The notes under the pieces: model-generated
Told to the model about the DNA's origin: nothing
Seen by the model: only the letters and a program-made list of their open reading frames with translations
The model's database searches: none
Origin: Deltaproteobacteria bacterium
GTDB lineage: Bacteria; Myxococcota_A; UBA9160; JAJDAL01
Length of the DNA: 64,000 bases
Assembly: GCA_029261875.1 (NCBI GenBank)
Contig: JAJDAL010000015.1
Span: 1-64,000 of the forward strand
Reading direction: 5' to 3'
Shown here: piece by piece, positions 57,286-64,000 of the stretch
Layout: every line of letters begins with the position of its first letter
How positions within the stretch are numbered: the first letter of the stretch is position 1
Made by a program: the position numbers and the translations under genes

Positions 57286-58358
57286 AGCTCGATGTGTCGA
57301 CTCGCGCAGGTGTCGATGGCGTAGCGCGTTCGAAATGCCTCGGATTCGTCGCGGGTCGGAGGCGCCAAGCTTTCGGTTGCGCGCAGCGCCGCCACCAACG
57401 AGTCGACGTCGCCCGCCTGGCACCACGCCACCCGCGGAGCCTCGAGCTCGCGCAGGGAAGCGATCTCCGAGAAAACGCACGGCAAGCCCGTGCCCACGGC
57501 TTCCAGTGCGGCGATGGGAAGGCCCTCCCAGCGCGACGGCATGGCGAAGACATCCGCCGCTTGCAGCCAGGTGCGCACGTCGTCGCGAACGCCGACGAAT
57601 TCGATGGAGGGATCCGCGAGGGCGATCGCCTGGAGCTCCGCGCGCAAGGGGCCGTCCCCGAGCAGATGCAGGTGCGCCGCGGGGGCCTCCGCGGCGTAGG
57701 TCCGCCAGGCGCGAATCAGCACATCGTGGGCTTTCTGTGCGCGGTCTACAGACGGCCCGGCCATGCGTCCGATGCAGACGAAGTGACGTTCGTCGGGCCC
57801 CCAACCGAAGCGCTCCCGCGCCGCTGCGCTCTCGCTTCCGCCCCGCAGCGCCCAATCGAACGCGACGCCGTTGGGGATCGCGATCGCGCGCGGGAAACGT
57901 GCGCGGTTACTCTCGCACGCGCTCTCCCCACAGAAAACCGTGGTGGCTTTGCGATGCACTGCGAGGCCGAGCTTGGCGAGCCACGGCACGTCGAGTTCGG
58001 TGTTGTGCACCGTGCGCACGACCCGGTGCGCAACGCGCGCCAGCGCCGGCTTCGCGAGCAGGTACGCCATTTCGGCGTTCCAGTTGTGCAGGTGAACGAT
58101 GTCGGGGTGCGCGTCGCGCAGTTCGCCTCCGAGCCACGCCACGGAGCGCCAACCCACGCGATCGCTGGGACCCGCGGGGTGGAGAATTCCCGCCGCGGTG
58201 AGGCGTTGCGACATGGCTTCGCCGGCGCTGTCGCGGCGCCGGCTGAGCAAGGCCACGGAAGCATCGATTCCCTGGGCGCGCAGCGACGGCAGAAGTTGAC
58301 TGACGAAACGTTCGGCACCACCGGCGACGAGCGCCCCGAGAACGTGGACGACCCTCAA
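57270..58358 (-). CDS. GT4-family glycosyltransferase
   Basis: A 362-aa GT-B glycosyltransferase. The N-terminus MRVVHVLGALVAGGAERFV has the glycine loop of acceptor-domain GT4 enzymes. The C-terminal half has VCIGRMAGPSVDRAQKAHD, LHLLGDGPLRAEL and the donor motif PSRWEGLPIAALEAVGTGLP. It lies alone on the minus strand between plus-strand genes, with about 250 bp of divergent spacer to the sulfotransferase. It may have been inserted or inverted into the EPS arm. Confidence 0.9.
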   Translation of the reverse strand: MRVVHVLGALVAGGAERFVSQLLPSLRAQGIDASVALLSRRRDSAGEAMSQRLTAAGILHPAGPSDRVGWRSVAWLGGELRDAHPDIVHLHNWNAEMAYLLAKPALARVAHRVVRTVHNTELDVPWLAKLGLAVHRKATTVFCGESACESNRARFPRAIAIPNGVAFDWALRGGSESAAARERFGWGPDERHFVCIGRMAGPSVDRAQKAHDVLIRAWRTYAAEAPAAHLHLLGDGPLRAELQAIALADPSIEFVGVRDDVRTWLQAADVFAMPSRWEGLPIAALEAVGTGLPCVFSEIASLRELEAPRVAWCQAGDVDSLVAALRATESLAPPTRDESEAFRTRYAIDTCASRHIELYRGL

Positions 58359-58604
58359 ACTTCCCTCTTGGCGACGGCCGGTCGAACCGGTCCCCTCTTC
58401 GACGAATCGATGCGGGATGGTAACGGACCCCCGACGCGCAATCCCCCTGGGGGTTCACCCTCTAGTTGCAGCGGCGAATCGCCAACCCGCAAAGGAGACT
58501 TGCCGGGTTTCGACGCGCGCGCCGATCGGGGGATTCGCGCCATGCTTCGTCGCGCCGCGGGTTGTTATGCTTCGCCGACCTTTCTTCACTCGAGGCAGGA
58601 CGCG

Positions 58605-59519
58605 TTGAGCCGCCAGGCAGATCCGATTTTCTTCGTGGGCATGCCGCGCAGCGGTACCACGGTCATGTTCGAGAGCTTCGCCTGCCATCCCGAACTCGGT
58701 TGGTTCACCAACCACCTGGACAAACTTCCCTCCTTTACGCCCATCAGCGCCCTCGCGCGTTTGGGCTCGCTGAGTCCCATGTTTCGCACCGCCATGCAAC
58801 CGACGACCGGGCACCGCCCCTGGAGCGAACGCTTGCGGGTGGGTCCATCCGAGGGCTACCGCATCTGGGAGGCGCTGTGCGGCAAGAAGTTCGTCTACAG
58901 CTTCCTGCTCGATCAGACGGCAGATCCCGCCGAGCGCGATCGCGTTCGCGCGTACGTCGCCCGCGTGCTCCGCTACCAGGGGCGCCGGCGATTTGCGGGC
59001 AAGCTCACGGGCCCGGCCCGCATCGAGTATCTCGCGTCGATCTTCGAGCGGCCGAATTTCGTCCACGTGGTTCGCGATGGGCGCGCGGTCGTGCGCTCCC
59101 TACTCCGCGTGTCTTTCTGGAAGAACACCTACCGCATGCTCGAACCCGCCTGGCGCGGCGCCTTGTCGGAAAGCGATCGAGAGGAATGGCACCGGCACGA
59201 GAAATCGCCCCTGGTGCTGGCGGCCCTGCAGTGGCGCGCCGTCGTGCTGCGCGCGCGCGAAGAACGCGATCGCATCCGCCCCGCGGTCTACTGCGAAATC
59301 CGCTACGAAGATTTTCTCGCAGATCCGATCGCGAGCGTGGAGCACATCGATGAAGTGGTGGGCATGTCCCCCTCCCCCGCACAGCGCGAATACCTGGCCG
59401 GCCGCATGAAGGTCGTGCGCAGCGACCGGCCGCAGCGGGACGGTTTCGAGCCCGAAGAATGGGAAACCCTGAACGCGTTGCTGGGCGATCTGCTCAGCGA
59501 TCTCGGCTACACGGTTTGA
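58605..59519 (+). CDS. sulfotransferase family protein
   Basis: PAPS-dependent sulfotransferase, about 304 aa. The 5'-phosphosulfate loop is PIFFVGMPRSGTTVMFE near the N-terminus, and the 3'-phosphate motif is VVRDGRAVVRSLLR. The TTG at 58605 follows GAGGCAGGA by 4 nt and gives LSRQADPIFFVGMP, a usual distance for the family. An in-frame ATG at 58542 would add 21 residues of unconvincing sequence. It probably modifies EPS or another glycan. The next glycosyltransferase begins 7 bp after its stop. Confidence 0.85.
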   Translation: MSRQADPIFFVGMPRSGTTVMFESFACHPELGWFTNHLDKLPSFTPISALARLGSLSPMFRTAMQPTTGHRPWSERLRVGPSEGYRIWEALCGKKFVYSFLLDQTADPAERDRVRAYVARVLRYQGRRRFAGKLTGPARIEYLASIFERPNFVHVVRDGRAVVRSLLRVSFWKNTYRMLEPAWRGALSESDREEWHRHEKSPLVLAALQWRAVVLRAREERDRIRPAVYCEIRYEDFLADPIASVEHIDEVVGMSPSPAQREYLAGRMKVVRSDRPQRDGFEPEEWETLNALLGDLLSDLGYTV

Positions 59520-59526
59520 CGCCAGC

Positions 59527-60669
59527 ATGTCCCTGATCCTGATCGGTCCCATGCCGCCGCCGATCGACGGCCAATCCGTGGCCTTCGGAATGTTGGTGGA
59601 GGGTTGCCGCGAGCGGGACTGGCCCCACGCGGTGATCGACATCGCGCGCCCGGGGGATGATTTCGCGCGCGGCAGGCTACAGCGCGCCAGCGATTACCTG
59701 CGCGCGATCCCGGGCTACATCGCCAAACTCTTCGCGAGCACGCGGCCGACCGTCTACCTCACCATGGCCCAGTCTCTGTCCGGGGGGTTGCGCGACGCCG
59801 TCTTCGTGGGACTCGCGCGGCTTCGCGGCGCCCGCATCGTCGTTCATCTGCACGGCGGGAATTACGACGGCTTGTACGCCGCGCAAGGCCCCTGGACCCA
59901 AACGGTGATTCGCTGGTTTCTGCACCGCACGGACGTCATCATCGTGTTGGGCGAACGCCTGCGCGCGATGTTCGATTTCGACCCTACCCTGGCGGCGCGC
60001 CTGGCCGTGGTTCCCAACGGTTTGCCGGCGGAGATTTCGCTTCGAACCGCCCCCAAAGAGCTTCCGACCGAGAGTCCGATTCGCCTGTTGTTTCTCTCCA
60101 ACCTCGTCGAGTCCAAGGGCTACCTCGTGCTGCTGGAAGCGCTCGACATCCTGGTCAACGAGAAGAACCTCGACGTCGAAGCCGTTTTCTGCGGCGAGTT
60201 CCGCGTGAATCCCGGGGAGCGCGGCCAGGTCCAGAGTGCGGAGCACGGCCGCGCGCTGTTCGATCGGCAGATCGCCCGCGCCAACCTCGGGGAGCGGGTG
60301 CGCTACGAGGGCATCGTGCGCGGACCGGAGAAAGTTGCAGCCCTCGAAGCGGCACACTTCTTCGTGCTCCCCACGAATTACGACAACGAAGGCCAACCGA
60401 TCTCCATTCTCGAAGCCATGGCGGCGGGTTGCGTGGTCGTGTCGACGGACTACCGGGGGATTCCGGAACTCGTCGAAGACGGTCAATCGGGTTGGTTGGT
60501 TCCCGAGCCCGATGCGCGCGCGGTGGCGGAGAAGATCTCCCGGTCCGTGGCCGACGCGCGCGAATTCCGCCGCCTCTCCGCTGCGGCGATCGAGCGTTGC
60601 ACCGCGCAATTCACGCGCGAAAGGCACCTGGAACGGTTGCTCCCGCTGCTCGAAACGGGACAGGCGTAA
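59527..60669 (+). CDS. GT4-family glycosyltransferase
   Basis: A 380-aa GT-B enzyme. The N-terminal domain opens MSLILIGPMPPPIDGQSVAF and has VVHLHGGNYDGLY. The C-terminal domain has LLFLSNLVESKGYLVLLEAL, an FVLPTNYDNEGQPISILEAM donor motif and GIPELVEDGQSGWLV. It is co-transcribed with the sulfotransferase and converges with the Wzy-like gene. It most likely adds a sugar to the EPS repeat unit. Confidence 0.9.
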   Translation: MSLILIGPMPPPIDGQSVAFGMLVEGCRERDWPHAVIDIARPGDDFARGRLQRASDYLRAIPGYIAKLFASTRPTVYLTMAQSLSGGLRDAVFVGLARLRGARIVVHLHGGNYDGLYAAQGPWTQTVIRWFLHRTDVIIVLGERLRAMFDFDPTLAARLAVVPNGLPAEISLRTAPKELPTESPIRLLFLSNLVESKGYLVLLEALDILVNEKNLDVEAVFCGEFRVNPGERGQVQSAEHGRALFDRQIARANLGERVRYEGIVRGPEKVAALEAAHFFVLPTNYDNEGQPISILEAMAAGCVVVSTDYRGIPELVEDGQSGWLVPEPDARAVAEKISRSVADAREFRRLSAAAIERCTAQFTRERHLERLLPLLETGQA

Positions 60670-60690
60670 CGGGGTCGAACGGCGAGCCGG

Positions 60691-62091
60691 TCAGGGATTC
60701 GCGGGCGGAGAGCCTTCGGTTGCCCAGCTCGGAGCGAATTGCGATCGCTCGGCGCGCGGGGATGCGGAGGGCACTTCGGCCGGCCGTAGACGCGTGGCCG
60801 CAATGGCGAGCATCGCCGTCATCGGGATCATCATCGAAAGCCGCGCCGGTGTCAGGTAGACCTGGGTCCAGACCAACAGGTAACAACACGCGAGCGCCAT
60901 CAGGTACGCGGCCCAGATGCGCCCCTCTTCGTCGCCGGTCGCGTACCCACGCCTGGCCGCCAGGACGAACGCACCGAACAGGCCCGCCAGCGCCAAAACC
61001 GTGGGAACGCCCTGTTCGACCGCCGTTCGCACCCACACGTTGTGGACGCCCAACCGCGAGGTCGGGAGTTTTTCTTCCGGTACCCGCGCGATGACGCCTT
61101 CGTAGCCTCGGCTCTTGAGTGCGTGGCGCAGCATGTTGTCGGTGCCGATTCCCACGGCGAGGGTCCGCGGGTCGCGCAGCATCCGCATCCCCGCTTCGAT
61201 CAGCTCGCGGCGCTCGCCGCCCTCTTCCAGGTCCCGGTTCTGCGCCTGGCGGGCGATCAGGAGCCGCGTCCCCTCACCGATGATGAGCCGCGATGTCACC
61301 GCATAACTCACCAGGAGAAACCCCGTCAGGACCACGACCGCGAGCAATCCGAGGAGCACGAACTTCGGATTCATCACATGCTGGCGGTTGATCCAAAGCA
61401 GCGCGCCCAAGAACACCGCGAAGCCCAACACGCCACCGCGCGATAGGGACATCATGATGATCAACGTCATGAGACCCGCACCGATGTAGAAGAGCACCGC
61501 CTTGCCGCGCGCCACCCAGGTCGAGAGGAACACGCCCCCGAACATCACGATCCACATGGCAAACACGTTGGAGTTCGGTGTGGTGCCACTGACGCGATTC
61601 CGGGACCCCAGGGAACGACTCACGGACGTGAACTGGTCGAGATCCTGTCCGAAGAGATTTCCGATCAGGCCGATGGGTTGCCCGGTAATGAGTTGCAGGA
61701 GCCCGGTTACGGAGAGCAAACCGAACACCACGGCAAACTGAAACTTCAACGTGCGGTCGCTGAGGACGGAACCCACCAGCAGTCGCGTCGCGAAATAGAA
61801 CGCGAGCACCCGGAACCATTCCATCAGCCCCATCAGGCTGTGCATCCGGTCGATGCTGAAAAAGTAGGAGACCAGGTTCGTGCAGGTCACCAACAGCATC
61901 ATGGCGTCGACGACGTGCCAGCGAAAAGGCAGGGAGCGCGGGTTGAACAATTTCTTCAACGCGACGAAGACGAGCAACGGGCCGAGCGCCAGGTCGATGG
62001 TGTAGACGTGGAACGGGCCGAGCTGTTGGATCAGCGTGAGGGAGTTGCCGATCAGGGCGGCGAGGAAGGCGCCTTTCAGTACGATGTTCAA
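60691..62091 (-). CDS. O-antigen ligase/Wzy-like EPS polymerase
   Basis: A multi-pass inner-membrane protein of ~466 aa, with about 11 hydrophobic helices and a large periplasmic loop (~250-360 from this start, including MLRDPRTLAVGIGTDN and LGVHNVWVRTAVEQG). The loop LGVHNVWVRTAVEQGVP is the O-antigen-ligase family signature with a conserved His. It probably polymerises EPS repeat units or ligates them. The start is likely TTG at 62091, 6 nt after AGAGAG; a TTG at 62163 would add 24 residues. The initiator is uncertain because no ATG is near. Confidence 0.85.
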   Translation of the reverse strand: MNIVLKGAFLAALIGNSLTLIQQLGPFHVYTIDLALGPLLVFVALKKLFNPRSLPFRWHVVDAMMLLVTCTNLVSYFFSIDRMHSLMGLMEWFRVLAFYFATRLLVGSVLSDRTLKFQFAVVFGLLSVTGLLQLITGQPIGLIGNLFGQDLDQFTSVSRSLGSRNRVSGTTPNSNVFAMWIVMFGGVFLSTWVARGKAVLFYIGAGLMTLIIMMSLSRGGVLGFAVFLGALLWINRQHVMNPKFVLLGLLAVVVLTGFLLVSYAVTSRLIIGEGTRLLIARQAQNRDLEEGGERRELIEAGMRMLRDPRTLAVGIGTDNMLRHALKSRGYEGVIARVPEEKLPTSRLGVHNVWVRTAVEQGVPTVLALAGLFGAFVLAARRGYATGDEEGRIWAAYLMALACCYLLVWTQVYLTPARLSMMIPMTAMLAIAATRLRPAEVPSASPRAERSQFAPSWATEGSPPANP

Positions 62092-62236
62092 ATACTTCTC
62101 TCTCGTCGCGAAGGGGCGCTGGAATCGGTTCCCCCATGCGGCATCGACAGGCCCCGGGTCCAAACTTGATCGGGTTCGAGCAAGTCCCCGGGGGGTTTCA
62201 AGCGATCGCGCAATTCGTGTTGGGGCGGAATCGCGA

Positions 62237-62242
62237 ATTGTA
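62237..62242 (-). promoter_or_regulatory. possible -10 element for the Wzy-like gene
   Basis: On the minus strand TACAAT (62242-62237) differs from TATAAT at one base. No clear -35 lies at the proper distance. It sits inside a divergent spacer with overlapping inverted repeats: CAATTCG (62211-62217) against CGAATTG (62234-62240), and CGTGTTG (62216-62222) against CAACACG (62244-62250). These may be an operator. Confidence 0.3.
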
Positions 62243-62273
62243 GCAACACGCAGGGAGGCCCGATACGACCACC

Positions 62274-63107
62274 GTGAGTCGGCTTCGCTACAAGATGGAC
62301 AAAGCCGTGCGCATCGCGGGCAGCGAGACGCTGAAGGTCGCGTGGCGACTCCGCCACGGTGCGCCCGCGGAAAAACGTTTCGTGTTCGTCTTCGGTGCGC
62401 AGCGTTCCGGCACCACCATGCTGGGGGAACTGCTCGGGGATTCCCCCGAGATCCGCCACTACGGGGAGCGCAGCCCCAAGGCCTTCGACCAATTTCGCCT
62501 GCGCCCCCTGCCCGTCATCGAACACTTGCTGCAATCCAGTTCCCAACCCGTGATGGTCCTGAAGCCGCTGATGGACAGCCATCGCGCCGCAGAACTCCTC
62601 CAGACCTTCCCTCGCTCCAAGGGCGTCTGGATCTACCGACGTTTCGAAGACCGCGTGAATTCGTCCGTGCGCACCTTTGGCGAGGCGAATCTGCGTTTCA
62701 TGCGCGACTTCGCCCAGGGCCGGGGACTCGACAGCTGGGCCGCCCAGGGGCTCGAGGACGAAGACTTCGAACGGATTCGCTCCCACAACCCCGCATCCAT
62801 GAATCCCGAAAGCGCCGCCGCGCTGTTCTGGTTCCTGCGCAATCAACTGTTCTTCCGACAGAACCTCGGGGAAAACCCCGACCTGCGACTCCTCTCCTAC
62901 GAACAACTCGTCACAGACCCGGTTTCGACGATTCGCGACCTGTGCAAATTCCTGGAATGCCGACATTTCCCACGCATGACCGCGCGCGTCCACGCCGCCT
63001 CCCTGGGCAAGAGCCCACCGCCCCCGGTCAGCCCGGCCCTGCGCGATCTGTGCACCGATCTCTACGAGAAGCTCGAGGAAATCCGCGCAGCGCAAGCGGC
63101 GGTCTAA
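62274..63107 (+). CDS. sulfotransferase family protein
   Basis: A 277-aa protein with the PAPS-binding loop FVFVFGAQRSGTTMLGELLG (~37-56) and a 3'-phosphate region WIYRRFEDRVNSSVRTF, which lacks the usual RDGR core. It shares the sulfotransferase fold pattern but only weak likeness to the one at 58605-59519. The start is a GTG at 62274 preceded by AGGGAGG; an ATG at 62295 is the alternative. It probably acts on the polysaccharide or a lipid near the EPS locus. The remaining 177 bp before lnt hold no gene. Confidence 0.85.
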   Translation: MSRLRYKMDKAVRIAGSETLKVAWRLRHGAPAEKRFVFVFGAQRSGTTMLGELLGDSPEIRHYGERSPKAFDQFRLRPLPVIEHLLQSSSQPVMVLKPLMDSHRAAELLQTFPRSKGVWIYRRFEDRVNSSVRTFGEANLRFMRDFAQGRGLDSWAAQGLEDEDFERIRSHNPASMNPESAAALFWFLRNQLFFRQNLGENPDLRLLSYEQLVTDPVSTIRDLCKFLECRHFPRMTARVHAASLGKSPPPPVSPALRDLCTDLYEKLEEIRAAQAAV

Positions 63108-63284
63108 ACGAGAGGCGAGTTTCGACTTGCCCCACATGCCCCTCGGAACCTTGTGTGTGGGTGTTGGCATCCGCCTCGGCTCCCAGTCGATTGACGCAGT
63201 CCGTGCGCCTGCAGCGAAACGCGGGAGCGGTATCTTCAGGTTCCCGAGCCGTGATTCGTTCGTGAAACTGCATTGGAGTTGAAC

Positions 63285-64000
63285 GTGGAGATCAGCAGTC
63301 GCTCCCGGGTTGCCGCCGCACTGCTGTCGGCACTTCTATTCGTTTTCGCCAGCCCGCCCTGGGATTGGTGGCTCCTGGCGTTCGTGGCATTGGTTCCCCT
63401 GGCCTGGGCGCTGGAAGAGACCACGGGCTGGGAAGCGTTTCGCATCGGCTGGGTGGCGGGGTTCGTGCTCAACTTGCTCGGATGTCCCTGGTGGGCGCCG
63501 CTGTTCCACAACTTCGCCGACATCACCTGGTTGACGAGCGGCATCCTGACGCTTCTGGTGTGTGCCTATCAGGGGCTGAGCCTGGGACTGTTCGCGGGAA
63601 TTACCCGCTGGTGCGTGCGGCGATCCCGCTTGCCGTACCTGCTGGTCGCACCGCTCGCCATCGCGTTTGCAGAAGGCGTGCTGCCCTACTTGTTCAAATG
63701 GCACCTGGGAATTGCGTTCTGGCGCGTCTGGCCGCTGGTGCAAGTCGCAGAGCTGGGGGGGCCCGCTGCGGTTTCCGCTTTGTTGGTTCTCATCAATGGG
63801 ATTGCCGCGGCGGCGATCTACGGCATCCGAATGCGCTTGACCACAACGAAAGCCATGATCATTGCGAGCAGTGTCGGGCTGCTCGTGGTTTCCGGGGGAA
63901 CGCTTCGTGGACTCCAGGTGGATCGCGTTCGCGACCAAGCAGCGCGTGTCAAAGTGGGGATCTTGCAACCGAACTTCGGTGTGGTTTCCGCGGAAGCCCG
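63285..64000 (+). CDS. lnt: apolipoprotein N-acyltransferase (5' part)
   Basis: Open to the window edge: 238 codons of an expected ~500. Lnt adds the third acyl chain to lipoproteins in the inner membrane. The translated part has the expected N-terminal helices, beginning with the signature LFVFASPPWDWWLLAFVALVPL, and ends at VKVGILQPNFG, the start of the nitrilase-like catalytic domain. The glutamate-lysine-cysteine triad lies outside the window. The GTG start follows TTGGAG. The gene is cut by the window, not broken. Confidence 0.9.
   Translation, partial: MEISSRSRVAAALLSALLFVFASPPWDWWLLAFVALVPLAWALEETTGWEAFRIGWVAGFVLNLLGCPWWAPLFHNFADITWLTSGILTLLVCAYQGLSLGLFAGITRWCVRRSRLPYLLVAPLAIAFAEGVLPYLFKWHLGIAFWRVWPLVQVAELGGPAAVSALLVLINGIAAAAIYGIRMRLTTTKAMIIASSVGLLVVSGGTLRGLQVDRVRDQAARVKVGILQPNFGVVSAEA

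Noticed and set aside
63108-63284. Possible RNA gene in the 177-bp gap before lnt
   Set aside because: A CCCACA/TGTGGG pair is present (63131-63136 and 63156-63161), but there is no cloverleaf, anticodon arm or T-run. No tRNA, rRNA or CRISPR repeats were seen anywhere in the window.

Overview
The window is about 64 kb of GC-rich, gene-dense bacterial chromosome. It looks like a Gram-negative deltaproteobacterium in the broad sense (Myxococcota/Binatota-like). The reasons are the dprA-trmFO-xerC-hslV-hslU order followed by arg genes, NtrC-type regulators, a large exopolysaccharide (EPS) locus with exosortase and EpsI, and outer-membrane and lipoprotein export genes. The exact lineage cannot be fixed from the sequence. 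I see no rRNA, tRNA, CRISPR array, insertion sequence or prophage.

Region 1 (1-14.9 kb) is mostly housekeeping. A 420-bp intergenic stretch carries interleaved inverted repeats. The minus-strand operon mdh-sucC-sucD (TCA cycle) follows, then aspS with a small LysM protein, and a receiver-GAF-GGDEF diguanylate cyclase. Next come an acyl-CoA synthetase (+), a YCF48-like lipoprotein and a DUF1329 protein (-) separated by a strong hairpin, then an ABC1/UbiB-type kinase and a collagen-repeat exported protein (+).

Region 2 (14.9-24.5 kb) is one minus-strand cluster: a LysM protein, dprA, trmFO, xerC, hslV, hslU, argB, argF and argG. Many of these genes overlap by 4 bp. topA and argD, often found in such clusters, are absent here.

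Region 3 (24.6-44.0 kb, all minus strand) begins with a large TPR lipoprotein resembling PrsT of exosortase systems, an NtrB/NtrC-type kinase-regulator pair and a Crp/Fnr regulator. The EPS operon, in transcription order, is: NtrC-like regulator, Wza-like export lipoprotein, outer-membrane beta-barrel, Wzz-like chain-length protein, AAA ATPase, BY-kinase, WecA-like initiating transferase, gmd, two sugar epimerases, ugd and mannose-1-phosphate guanylyltransferase.

Region 4 (44.0-64 kb, mostly plus strand) starts at a 425-bp divergent regulatory island with sigma-54-type promoter matches on both strands. It contains wecB, a small membrane protein, a NodU-type carbamoyltransferase, a DUF5989 mini-protein, exosortase and EpsI. 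These are followed by a glycosyltransferase, a PaaK/CapK-like adenylating enzyme, a DUF362 protein, a two-domain oxidoreductase and an exported protein of unknown function. Two more glycosyltransferases, two sulfotransferases, an O-antigen-ligase/Wzy-type protein and the 5' part of lnt complete the window.

Read together, regions 3 and 4 encode a Wzx/Wzy-type EPS pathway with several possible sugar precursors (GDP-mannose, UDP-GlcA, UDP-GalA, UDP-HexNAc, UDP-ManNAc). The polymer may be carbamoylated and sulfated. Control is probably by sigma-54 activators. The exosortase suggests C-terminally sorted surface proteins, but none is encoded in this window.
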